Made by a program: the position numbers and the translations under genes. From NCBI RefSeq assembly GCF_026340655.1, contig NZ_JAPEOZ010000001.1, forward strand, positions 9,424,001-9,488,000: a stretch of 64,000 nt of DNA, given 5' to 3'. The notes below the pieces were generated by a model. That model saw nothing but the letters and a program-made list of their open reading frames with translations, was not told the DNA's origin and did not search any database. Source of the DNA: Streptomyces sp. NBC_01275 (GTDB lineage: Bacteria; Actinomycetota; Actinomycetes; Streptomycetales; Streptomycetaceae). Shown here one piece after another: positions 23,313-31,318 of this stretch; the stretch's first letter is position 1; each line of letters starts with the position of its first letter.

Positions 23313-24035
23313 ATGCTGGAAAAAGCCGCGCTCATCCTCGAAAGCTTCAGCCCGAGCGGCGGTCCGTACCGTCTGTCGGAACTCTCGGAGCGCACAGGCC
23401 TGCCGAAGCCCACGGTGCACCGGCTGGCGGCGGACCTGATCGGGCTGGGCTGGCTGGAGCGGGTGGGCCCGCAGTACCGGCTCGGCGCGAAGCTGTTCGA
23501 ACTCGGCTCGCTGGTGCCGCACCGGCTCGACCTCCGGGAGACGGCCCTGCCCTTCCTCCAGGACCTCTTCGAGGCCACCCGGGAGACCGTCCACCTCGGG
23601 GTCCGTGACGGCCTGGACGTGGTCTACCTCGAACGCATCCACGGCCACGAGGCCCTGCGCCTGCCCTCCCGCATAGGCGGCAGCCTGCCGCTGAGCTGCA
23701 CCGGCGTGGGCAAGGCCCTGCTCGCCTTCTCGGGCGCCGAGCTGACCGAGGAGCTGCTGGCGCGACCGCTGCCGAGCCTCACCCCGCACTCGATCACCGA
23801 CCCGGCCCGCCTGCGCACGGCCCTGGAGAAGATCCAGGTCTCGGGCCTCGCCTACGAGGAGCAGGAGGCGGCCCCGGGCGTGAGCTGCATCGCGGCCCCG
23901 GTGTTCGCCGGCGGCGCCGCGGTGGCCGCGCTCTCGGTGGCCGTGCCGCGTTCCCGGTTCAGCCCGGCGCACCTGGCGCCCGCCGTGCGGACGGCGGCGC
24001 TGGGACTCTCCCGCGTCCTGCGCGCAGCCGCCTGA
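23313..24035 (+). CDS. IclR-family transcriptional regulator of the aldolase/dehydrogenase operon
   Basis: 240 aa from ATG 23313 (GTG 23286 adds 9 residues but lies within the operator). The winged helix (LEKAALILESFSPSGGPYRL, SELSERTGLPKPTVHRLAAD) is followed by an IclR effector domain (ETVHLGVRDGLDVVYLERIH, LPLSCTGVGKALLAFS, YEEQEAAPGVSCIAAPVFAG, AALSVAVPRSRF). IclR proteins sense aromatic or short-chain acids and control catabolic operons in cis. The 19-bp palindrome in the shared promoter region makes it the likely switch for the neighbouring meta-cleavage end genes. Confidence 0.9.
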   Translation: MLEKAALILESFSPSGGPYRLSELSERTGLPKPTVHRLAADLIGLGWLERVGPQYRLGAKLFELGSLVPHRLDLRETALPFLQDLFEATRETVHLGVRDGLDVVYLERIHGHEALRLPSRIGGSLPLSCTGVGKALLAFSGAELTEELLARPLPSLTPHSITDPARLRTALEKIQVSGLAYEEQEAAPGVSCIAAPVFAGGAAVAALSVAVPRSRFSPAHLAPAVRTAALGLSRVLRAAA

Positions 24036-24068
24036 CCGGGCGCCCCGGCTACGAGCCCGGTCCCCGAG

Positions 24069-27000
24069 CTACCGGCTCGGCGCGTCCAGGCCCGCCCCGG
24101 GGTCGGGATCGGGGTTGAACACCGGGTGATAGCTCTCCGGCGGTGCGAGATACGCGGCGGCGGGCAGCCCGCCGGTGTCGACGACGATCTGGTCCACGAC
24201 CATCGCCGGGTCGACCATGAAGAGCCGCAGCACATGCTCGCCGGGTTCGGCGACGGTCACCGTGGCCGTCAGCTTCTCGACGCCCTCCTCCACGTTGCGC
24301 GCCCAGGCGTCCCCGCGGTTGCCGGTGGCGACGGACTGACCCGACACGACGGTGACCGGCTGGTCGTCGAGGGCGAGGGCGAGCCGCCGCGCGCCGCGCT
24401 CGTCGAGGGAGGGCAGCCGGAACACGGTGACGGGGAAGACCCCCGTGCTGCCGAAGCGCACCCGGTATCTCAACTCCGGTGCGCGGGAGGCGAAGTCGGC
24501 GGTCACCGGGGCGGCCGTCGACGGCCCCGCGGCCATCGCCGCCGTACGACGGCCCAGCCCGCGCACGGTCCGCCACCGGGCCCCGCCGCGGGCCACCCGA
24601 CGGTCGGCGTGCACGGCGTCGATCGAGACATATCCGTTGGCCTCGACGAACCCGCGCGCCCGTCTGCGCGCCCGCTCCCCGTCGTTGACCACGCGCAACG
24701 GCACCTCGAAGCGCTGCGCCCCCTCGGTGAAGGCGACCGTCGCCTCGTGCGCGCCCTCGGGCGCCAGGTCCCAGTCGACGTCGACCCACACCCGAGTCTG
24801 CTCGGAGAGCGAGCCGCCCGCCGAGCTCAGCCCGACCCAGGGATGACTGGTCTCGGCAGCCCAAGTCAGCGTCAAAAAGCCGGTGTTGAAGACGTCCACG
24901 AAGCGCCGGTCACGGGTCGCCGAGGAGAAGGACAGCGGCCGGTCCGCGCCCGTCTCGTTGCCCTCGGCCGCGACGCCCAGCCCGGACGTCTCCCGCCGGG
25001 CGACCCGGGTGACGCTCGGCCGGCCCGGCGCCTTCGGGATCTGCGAGGGGTAGGGGTTGATGTAGCCGTCCCACTTCCCGCCCGCCACCTCGGTGTTGTA
25101 GCGCTTGGTGAGCGCCGCCTCCTCCGCGTGCGCGGACTCCGCGAGGTCCGCGAAGCGGTTGGCCCCGGCGCCGCGGCCCTGACGTACCGCGAGCGCGTTG
25201 CGGTCCGCCCAGTAGTACTTCAGGTTCATCAAGTACGCACCGTGCACGGGGTACTGGACGAGCTCGAAGAAGGCGTCCCGGTAGGCCTCGGGGAGTTCGG
25301 CGGCCAGTGCCAGGGTCCGCACCAGCAGCCGGTCGTACGCGGCCATGCGGCGGCCCGCCTCGTCGCCGTGGTGGATCACGGAGAAGATGTTCCGGTCGAT
25401 GAACTCCGGGCGGCGCTCGGCCGCGAGACGGTAGTACTCGGTGCGCAGCGCCGCGATGTCGCCGGCGTGCCGGAGACCGAACTGCCGCCCGTACCACTCC
25501 ACGAGGAAGTCCTCCTGCGCGTCCTTCCGCGCGTCGCCCTGGGTGTCTCCCTGAGCGACGCCGGGGCCCCTCCCCTCGATGTCCCAGGCCAGGTCCATGC
25601 AGAAGGACAGGCCGGTCTCGATCGACTTGAGGTCGCCGACGTTGAAGATCCACATCCGGTCCGCACCGTGCTCGTACACCCGGTGCAACTCCTGGCCCAC
25701 CTTGGCCAGTTGGGTGGTGTCCAGCCACAGGTAGCTGCGCGGGCGGCCCCAGTAGGAGAGGTGGTAGTAGATCCCGTTGCCGCCGGAGCGGGCCCGCTCC
25801 GCCTCGTTCGGCAGCTGGCGCATGTTGCCGTGGTTGTCGTCCGGCCAGATCAGCGTGACGTCGTCGGGGACCCGGACGCCCGCGTTGTACAGGTCCAGGA
25901 CCTCCTTGTACGGGATGAAGATCTGCGGCTCGGCCGCCGCGCCGACCTCCTCCGCCAGGATCCGGCGCTGGTCGGCGACGATGTCGTTCATCACCGCGAC
26001 CTTCTCCGGGATCGTGGTGGCGTACTTCGTCTCCAGCGCGGTGTCGTGCAGCCCGCGCATCCCGATCGTCCAACTGCTCTCGTACGCCGCGTTCTCGCGG
26101 GCCCGGGCCCGCCAGTAGTCCGAGATGACGCCCGGGTTCACCGTGTAGTCGTACACCGGCAGACTGCCGTCCGCCCCACGGTGCTCCTCGGCCCACGGCT
26201 CCCACTCGTGGACGCCGTTGCGCAGCAGGGCCTCGGGGTGGCTGGAGCCGACGACGACGCCGTAGCGGTCGGCGAGTTCGGGGTTCTCCCGGTACTGGTT
26301 GAAGAAGTCGGAGTACGGATGCATGGCCGGCCACAGATAGTTGGCCTTGAGGCGCAGCAGCAGCTCGAAGACGCGCTTGTACGTCTCGGGGCCGATGTTC
26401 TTGTCCGGCTCCTGGGTGCGGTGTGACCAAGTGGTCAGGTTCTGCTCGTCGTTGAGGAACACTCCTCGGTAACGCACCGAAGGCTCAAGCCGCTTGACCG
26501 TGCCCGCGGACACGGTCACGGTGTCCCGGTGCTCGACGGGCACGTCGGCCCACCAGTGCCAGGCGGAGACGCCGATGCGCTCCGAGGTGTCGTAGACGCC
26601 GTAGACCGTGCCGCGCCGGTCGCTGCCCGCGATCACCAGCGCGCGGTCCACGCCGGGCGCCGGACGGTCCACCACCTGGACCACGGACGCCTCCCAGCGC
26701 CCCCGCACCCGCGAGACGTCCAGACGGCCCTGGGCGACGAGCCGGTCGATGACCGGGCTCGCGCCGAGCGCGCCCACCAGGACCAGCCCGGCGGCGCGGT
26801 CCGGCAGGGTGTGCCGTAACTCCGGACGCACCCCGCCGACCCGCTCGACGTCCGCCGCCAGGTCGCCGGCCGCGCGGACCACCGCGGGGTCGTCGGCCGC
26901 GTCCACGAAGACGTCCACCGCGACGCCGTCGCGCACCAGCGCGAAGTCCGGACGGGCCGATGCCGACGCGGACGCGGACGCAGGCGAGGAAGCGGACGCC

Positions 27001-27134
27001 GATGCCGACGCGGCCCGGGCCGTCGCCGGAAGCGTCGCGGGGAGCAGCGGGGTCAGTCCGACGGCTGTCACGCCCCGGAGGAAGGCCTTGCGGGTCCACG
27101 GCTGCGAGGGGTCCTGGGGTGGGGTGTGCGGCAC
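24069..27134 (-). CDS. Secreted glycoside hydrolase family 115 (xylan alpha-1,2-glucuronidase-like)
   Basis: 1021 aa. A Tat-like signal (WTRKAFLRGVTAVGLTPLLP, Ala-rich cleavage region) is followed by an Ala/Ser linker (SASASASS…). GH115 features follow in order: the N-terminal domain with VIAGSDRRGTVYGVYDTSER and IGVSAWHWWADVPVEHRD; the catalytic barrel with RYRGVFLNDEQNLTTWSH, LLLRLKANYLWPAMHPYSDF, LIWPDDNHGNMRQLPNEAE, GIYYHLSYWGRPRSYLWLD and MWIFNVGDLKSIETGLSFCM; and a C-terminal beta domain. Family members remove (4-O-methyl-)glucuronic acid from xylan outside the cell. A LacI-type operator stands 40 bp upstream. It is convergent with the IclR gene. Confidence 0.9.
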   Translation of the reverse strand: MPHTPPQDPSQPWTRKAFLRGVTAVGLTPLLPATLPATARAASASASASSPASASASASARPDFALVRDGVAVDVFVDAADDPAVVRAAGDLAADVERVGGVRPELRHTLPDRAAGLVLVGALGASPVIDRLVAQGRLDVSRVRGRWEASVVQVVDRPAPGVDRALVIAGSDRRGTVYGVYDTSERIGVSAWHWWADVPVEHRDTVTVSAGTVKRLEPSVRYRGVFLNDEQNLTTWSHRTQEPDKNIGPETYKRVFELLLRLKANYLWPAMHPYSDFFNQYRENPELADRYGVVVGSSHPEALLRNGVHEWEPWAEEHRGADGSLPVYDYTVNPGVISDYWRARARENAAYESSWTIGMRGLHDTALETKYATTIPEKVAVMNDIVADQRRILAEEVGAAAEPQIFIPYKEVLDLYNAGVRVPDDVTLIWPDDNHGNMRQLPNEAERARSGGNGIYYHLSYWGRPRSYLWLDTTQLAKVGQELHRVYEHGADRMWIFNVGDLKSIETGLSFCMDLAWDIEGRGPGVAQGDTQGDARKDAQEDFLVEWYGRQFGLRHAGDIAALRTEYYRLAAERRPEFIDRNIFSVIHHGDEAGRRMAAYDRLLVRTLALAAELPEAYRDAFFELVQYPVHGAYLMNLKYYWADRNALAVRQGRGAGANRFADLAESAHAEEAALTKRYNTEVAGGKWDGYINPYPSQIPKAPGRPSVTRVARRETSGLGVAAEGNETGADRPLSFSSATRDRRFVDVFNTGFLTLTWAAETSHPWVGLSSAGGSLSEQTRVWVDVDWDLAPEGAHEATVAFTEGAQRFEVPLRVVNDGERARRRARGFVEANGYVSIDAVHADRRVARGGARWRTVRGLGRRTAAMAAGPSTAAPVTADFASRAPELRYRVRFGSTGVFPVTVFRLPSLDERGARRLALALDDQPVTVVSGQSVATGNRGDAWARNVEEGVEKLTATVTVAEPGEHVLRLFMVDPAMVVDQIVVDTGGLPAAAYLAPPESYHPVFNPDPDPGAGLDAPSR

Positions 27135-27173
27135 GAGACGCTCCCGGACTAGACGGCTGGCATGACCATGCTA

Positions 27174-27185
27174 GAAAGCGCTTTC
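27174..27185. promoter_or_regulatory. LacI-family operator upstream of the GH115 gene
   Basis: GAAAGCGCTTTC, a perfect 12-bp palindrome with the central CG typical of LacI-family sites in plant-polymer genes of Streptomyces, 40 bp before the GH115 GTG. No LacI gene is adjacent; the one at 11824-12819 is 14 kb away. Confidence 0.75.
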
Positions 27186-27366
27186 CCCTCGCACCCTAGG
27201 ACAGCGCCGACCATGGCGTCCAGAACCGTGCAGCGGGCAGGCGGACCCGCGGGCAGGCCGGCACGCAGGTCGGCCGGCAGGTCGGCAGGCCGGCCGCCGG
27301 AGCGGAGCCGAGCAGCTCTCAGCGGCACGCTCGGCAGCACACCCGGCGGCCCATTCAGTGGCGCCC

Positions 27367-27891
27367 TCAGCGGCACAGGCCCAAGAGGTCCTCCTCGAAC
27401 GTCGGGAACTCGGCCCGCGCCTCGGCGATGACGGCCGGGGCGGGCCGGCGCGGGGTGGTGGCGTGCCGGGCGGCCAGTTCGGCGAGCTCGGCCTGCGGAC
27501 CTATGTCGCGGTCGGGGTATTCGACGGCCTCCATCGGGCCGAAGCCGTCGGCCAGCAGCCACAGGAAGTCGGACAGGGTTCCGGCCACCACCCCGCACTC
27601 GCCCTCCGAGCCCAGGAACACCACCGGCTGCTCGGCGAGGGGCCGCCCGGGGCGCACGCACCACAGGGCGGCGAGCCCTCCGGTGCCGTCCTGCCCGAAG
27701 ACCCGGTAGGCGTCGCCGTCGAGTTCGTGATTCCCGGTCCAGTTCCGGATCCAGTCCGTGGTCTCCTCGGCGGAGTCGAAGGCGTCGTACGGCTCGAAGT
27801 CGAAGCCCTCGCCGTCGTCGTAGGGGAACTCCACCGCGGCGACCTCGGCGAGGGCGGGCGGGAAGCGGCGGTCGTCGGTGATCTCGGTCAT
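27367..27891 (-). CDS. SMI1/KNR4 (SUKH)-like hypothetical protein
   Basis: 174 aa, acidic, no signal or membrane segment. The middle has the pattern VVFLGSEGECGVVAGTLSDF, LWLLADGFGPMEAVEY, resembling proteins annotated as SMI1/KNR4 or SUKH-like in Streptomyces. N-terminal WIRNWTGNHELDGDAYRVFG is also typical. SUKH proteins are often immunity proteins of toxin systems, but no toxin gene is nearby. Family call is moderate. It starts at ATG 27891 and is divergent from the SCO6745-like gene. Confidence 0.6.
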   Translation of the reverse strand: MTEITDDRRFPPALAEVAAVEFPYDDGEGFDFEPYDAFDSAEETTDWIRNWTGNHELDGDAYRVFGQDGTGGLAALWCVRPGRPLAEQPVVFLGSEGECGVVAGTLSDFLWLLADGFGPMEAVEYPDRDIGPQAELAELAARHATTPRRPAPAVIAEARAEFPTFEEDLLGLCR

Positions 27892-28024
27892 GAGCGCAGG
27901 CTAACCGGGCCCACTGACAGTGCGTTCCGGGTCGTTGCGGCCATGGCTTCGGGGTTGTTATGACCACCGTCATGGTGGATGCTGCCTCTCGGCATCTGCC
28001 ACCGACGAGCCGGGAGGACGCGGA

Positions 28025-28915
28025 GTGAGTGACACGGTCGCACGGGCGCTGTGGGAGCGGTTCGAGCCGGTCCACGACCTGGTCTACTTCGCCCCCGAGG
28101 TGCGCCGGGCCACGGACGAACTCGGGATGCGCGGCTACTGGATGGGCTACTTCGCCCTGCGCGCGGCCCCCCTCGGCCGCGTCCCCGCATCCGTCGTCAC
28201 CAGCTGCTTCTACGTCTTCCACCCCGACCGCGTGGCCCGTGCCGTACCGGACGCCTGGGGCTACGCGGAGCCGGCCGACGTGGTGGCGGCACGCGCGCGT
28301 GCCGTGGACGCCGCGATGACCGGCCTCTACGGTCCTGAGGTCGTCGCCTCCGACATGACGGCCGAAGCCGCCGACCTGGCCTGGGCGGCGGCGCAGGCCG
28401 CGGACACGGCGGGGCGGGTGCTCGGCGCCGCCAACCAGGCGCTCGCCCGCCCCGAACAGCCCCATGTCCGGCTCTGGCAGGCCCTGACCACCCTGCGCGA
28501 ACACCGTGGCGACGGCCATGTCGCGGTGCTCGTAGGGCGGGGCGTGGGGCCGGTCGCCGCCATGCTGCTGAAGAGTGCGGCGGGGGAGTCGGACGAGGAG
28601 TTCCAGCGGCAGACCCGCAAGTGGGACGTCGAGCAATGGCAGGCGGCACGGGCGGAGTTGCGTGAGCGCGGCTGGCTCGGCGAGGACGGACGCCTCACGA
28701 AGGAAGGGATCGCCGTCCGCGAGGAGGTGGAGGCCGAGACCGACGCGGCGGCAGCCCAGCCGTGGACGGCCCTGGGCGCCGAAGGCACCGCCCGCCTGGC
28801 CCACCTCCTCGGACCTCTCGCCCGGACCGTCCTGGACTCCGGCATCGTCCCGGCCGGCAACCCGGTCGGGCTCTCGGTGGCCTGGGCGAACGGCTCAAGC
28901 TCCCTCACCGGGTGA
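28025..28915 (+). CDS. SCO6745-like / SalK-like hypothetical protein
   Basis: 296 aa from GTG 28025 with GGAGG upstream at 28012-28016. It begins RALWERFEPVHDLVYFAPEV and continues GYWMGYFALRAAPLGRVPAS, SCFYVFHPDRVARAVPDAW. These features belong to a widespread actinobacterial family (SCO6745-like) of helical soluble proteins. The C-terminal part (QAARAELRERGWLGEDGRLT, LGPLARTVLDSGIVPAGNPV) resembles a winged-helix-like segment. Biochemical role not established. It stands alone, with a divergent neighbour upstream and a gene remnant downstream. Confidence 0.75.
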   Translation: MSDTVARALWERFEPVHDLVYFAPEVRRATDELGMRGYWMGYFALRAAPLGRVPASVVTSCFYVFHPDRVARAVPDAWGYAEPADVVAARARAVDAAMTGLYGPEVVASDMTAEAADLAWAAAQAADTAGRVLGAANQALARPEQPHVRLWQALTTLREHRGDGHVAVLVGRGVGPVAAMLLKSAAGESDEEFQRQTRKWDVEQWQAARAELRERGWLGEDGRLTKEGIAVREEVEAETDAAAAQPWTALGAEGTARLAHLLGPLARTVLDSGIVPAGNPVGLSVAWANGSSSLTG

Positions 28916-28978
28916 GGCAGCCGTCCTTCGGTGTGCTCCCTCGTCCAGCCGTCGACGGGAACCCAGGCTCGGGGCTAG

Positions 28979-29242
28979 TCCGCTTCGGGCCGGCGCGCGT
29001 ATGCCGCGGCGATCATCCGCGTCGCCGACCCCGCCGGACGCAAGGGCGTCCTGCGGACCCAGGCCGAGGAGCTGCTTTCGCGTATCGCGGCCGCACCGGC
29101 GTCGCTCGCCCTCGTCGAGTGCGCCCTGGGCTGCGCCCACGAGGACGTCACCCGATGCCCTTCGTTCCAGCGCACGGTCGCGGAGATCGCGGAGATCGCG
29201 GAGTTCCCGCCCCGGGCGACAGACGCCGTCGCCGCTCAGTAG
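28979..29242 (+). pseudogene. C-terminal remnant of an unidentified protein
   Basis: An open frame of 87 codons directly after an in-frame TAG (28976-28978), without a start codon or ribosome site, has real coding character (AAIIRVADPAGRKGVLRTQA, EELLSRIAAAPASLALVECA, LGCAHEDVTRCPSF). It ends at TAG 29240-29242, ten bases before the RpiB-like gene. The helix-rich, Cys-containing end could be that of a MerR-type regulator, but this is a guess. The 5' part appears deleted. Confidence 0.4.
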
Positions 29243-29252
29243 GCTCGTCGGC

Positions 29253-29744
29253 ATGCGGATCTCCGTCTCCTCGGACATGGACGAACCCGTGGCCCGCGCC
29301 CTCGTCGCGGAGTTGCGCGGGCGCGGTCACGACGTGGTCGCGCACGGCGCGCTGCGGCCCGGCGCCGACCCCCAGTGGGCGGTGTGCTCGGAGGCGGCGG
29401 CCCGGGACGTGGCCGACGGGAGCTGCGAGCAGGCGGTGGTCTGCTGCTGGACCGGAACGGGCGCGTCGATCGCCGCGAACAAGGTGCCCGGCGTGCGGGC
29501 CGCCCTGTGCACGGACGCCTACACGGCGGACGGCGCCCGCCGCTGGAACGACGCCAACGTCCTCGCCCTGAGCCTGCGCCTGACCTCCGAGCCGCTGCTC
29601 AGGGAGATCCTCGACGCCTGGTTCGCCGCCGGGGCCGGCGAGGACGCCGAGGACCGGCGGAACGTGGCGCACATCGACGCGCTCGACAGCGACAGGACGG
29701 ACAGGACGGACAGGACGGACAGGACGGACAGGACGGGCGGCTAG
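29253..29744 (+). CDS. RpiB/LacA/LacB-family sugar-phosphate isomerase
   Basis: 163 aa, single Rossmann-like domain. It has MRISVSSDMDEPVARALVAE, the catalytic-Cys region QAVVCCWTGTGASIAANKVP (general base Cys and anion-hole Gly/Thr), and RAALCTDAYTADGARRWNDA with NVLALSLRLTSEPL. The family interconverts ribulose/ribose-5-phosphate or related sugar phosphates. The C-terminus is extended by Thr-Asp-Arg repeats encoded by a 9-bp tandem array and is probably non-functional tail. Short variants of this type in Streptomyces are of uncertain substrate. Confidence 0.85.
   Translation: MRISVSSDMDEPVARALVAELRGRGHDVVAHGALRPGADPQWAVCSEAAARDVADGSCEQAVVCCWTGTGASIAANKVPGVRAALCTDAYTADGARRWNDANVLALSLRLTSEPLLREILDAWFAAGAGEDAEDRRNVAHIDALDSDRTDRTDRTDRTDRTGG
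29691..29735 (+). repeat. 9-bp tandem repeat (GACAGGACG)5 at the 3' end of the isomerase gene
   Basis: Five perfect copies keep frame and encode Asp-Arg-Thr repeats at the C-terminus. Confidence 0.9.
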
Positions 29745-30226
29745 GACCTGTCCTTCCCGGAGCGGCCACCTGCTCTTCCCGGGGCCCCCGTCTTTCCCGA
29801 GGCCATCCGTCTTTCCCGGGCCACCTGGCCTTCCCGAGGCCGCGGACCGGTCCTGCGGCCTCTGAGACGGCAGTTCGGCCGCGGCGGGGCAGGGCGCACG
29901 GACGGGGGCGGACGGCGCAGAGGAAGGGGCAGGCGGCGGACCGTCGTGCGCCCTGTTGAGGCGTCCCGCCGGGTGCCTACAGTGGTCGGCCAGCCCTGCG
30001 GCGCGGATCCGGCGGGGCATGCCCCACCACCCCGTGGTCACCGGCCGTCCCGGCCCGGCAGTCGTCCGGCTCCGGCACGGCCGCGCACACCGGCGCGGCT
30101 CCCAGGGCGACGGGTGCGAGGACCCCCGCGCGACAGGCACCATCCGTGACACCGCTCGGGCCGCACGACGGCTGCCAGCTGGGCGCCCGCGGCACGAGCG
30201 TGCGTCGAGAGCCACTGGAGGCCGCT
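29745..30226. other. 482-bp intergenic region with degenerate CTTTCCCG repeats
   Basis: From 29755 to 29840 the motif TCTTTCCCG(A/G)GG recurs about five times (CCTTCCCGG, CTCTTCCCGGGG, TCTTTCCCGAGG, TCTTTCCCGGG, CCTTCCCGAGG). Facing arms could pair into small hairpins, so the array may act as terminator of the isomerase gene. The rest holds no supported gene; GGAGG at 30217-30221 serves the ATP-grasp gene. Confidence 0.5.
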
Positions 30227-31198
30227 GTGTCCCGACCGTGCATCGCCCTGATCGCCGACCCCACGTCGCCCGAAGGCTGCCGGGAGTATCTGGCCGACGC
30301 CGTGGAACTGCTCACCGGCGCACCGCCCGTCCGGATCGACTCCCGGCACTTCGCCACCGGCGGAACCGGCCGAGGCGTCCGCGACGGAGGGCGGTTACGA
30401 CTTCAAGTCCCCGAAGAGCGACTGGACTTCACCCCGGACGTCGTCCTGCTCTACGAGATCCCGCCGCACCGCCGCCCGGCACTCGCCGCGTTCCAGGAAC
30501 TCCTGGAGAGCCACGACGTGGTGACCCTGGGCACCGGCTCCGAGGCCTGGCGGACCGCGACGGAGAAGAACCTCACCGTCGCCCGTTTCCTGCGCGACGG
30601 CGTCGCCCAGATGGAGACCGCCGTGCTCTCCCGGCCGTCCGCGCGGGAGGCGGCCGACGCCTTCGAGCGGCTCGGTGGCGACACCTGGGCCCGGCCCGTC
30701 GTCGGCACCGGCGGCAACGACACCTTCCATGTCGCCACCCCCGCCCAACTCGCCGACGCCACCGCCTTCTACGCCGAGCGCGGCACCGACTGGATGCTCT
30801 CTCGCGACGCGGGCAACGTCACCGCCGACGGACTGCGCCACCAGTTCCGCGTCTTCGTCCTGGGCGGCCGGGTCGTGCACGCCCGCGAGCACCTCCAGCC
30901 CGAACCGGACACCCCGTGCAACACCTGCCAGGGCGCGACGCCCGTCCACATCGCGCCGCCCGACCTGGAGCCCCGGCTCGCCGAACTCGCCGTCGCCGCC
31001 ACCGCGTCGGTCGGGCTCCCGTTCGCCGGCGTGGACCTGGCCGTCGAGAACGGCGGGGTCGTCTTCGAGGTCAACGTCCAGCCCGCCTTCGTCGAGGGAG
31101 AACTCGAGTCGGTGGCCGTGCCGTACGTACAGGCGCACCTGGACGCGTTCGCCCTGACCGGCCACGGCCTGCCCCGGGGGCTCACCGCCTCGGCGTGA
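30227..31198 (+). CDS. ATP-grasp ligase-like protein (RimK-type fold)
   Basis: 323 aa from GTG 30227 with GGAGG five bases upstream; the frame is open to 30146 but without a ribosome site. Domain order is that of ATP-grasp enzymes: N-terminal PCIALIADPTSPEG; VVLLYEIPPHRRPAL; the ATP-binding lysine TATEKNLTVARFLRDG; WARPVVGTGGNDTFHV; and the Mg-binding end FAGVDLAVENGGVVFEVNVQ-PAF (Glu, Asn). Cys pair CNTCQG near residue 225 is unusual and could bind a metal. ATP-grasp proteins join a carboxylate to an amine or thiol; the substrate is unknown and no partner peptide gene is adjacent. Confidence 0.8.
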   Translation: MSRPCIALIADPTSPEGCREYLADAVELLTGAPPVRIDSRHFATGGTGRGVRDGGRLRLQVPEERLDFTPDVVLLYEIPPHRRPALAAFQELLESHDVVTLGTGSEAWRTATEKNLTVARFLRDGVAQMETAVLSRPSAREAADAFERLGGDTWARPVVGTGGNDTFHVATPAQLADATAFYAERGTDWMLSRDAGNVTADGLRHQFRVFVLGGRVVHAREHLQPEPDTPCNTCQGATPVHIAPPDLEPRLAELAVAATASVGLPFAGVDLAVENGGVVFEVNVQPAFVEGELESVAVPYVQAHLDAFALTGHGLPRGLTASA

Positions 31199-31318
31199 AC
31201 CAGGTGGTCTTGCCCTCGTCCGTCGGCCGTACCCCAGTCGGCGGCGAGGGCGCGGACCGGGATCGGCGTTGTCGTCGGTTGCCGCAGCTGTCCTCCGACC
31301 TGATCCGCCGGACAGGCC

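Noticed and set aside
24126..26426. 766-codon open frame on the plus strand opposite the GH115 gene
   Set aside because: Arg/Val/Gly-rich antisense shadow of the glycoside hydrolase; no domain, no ribosome site.
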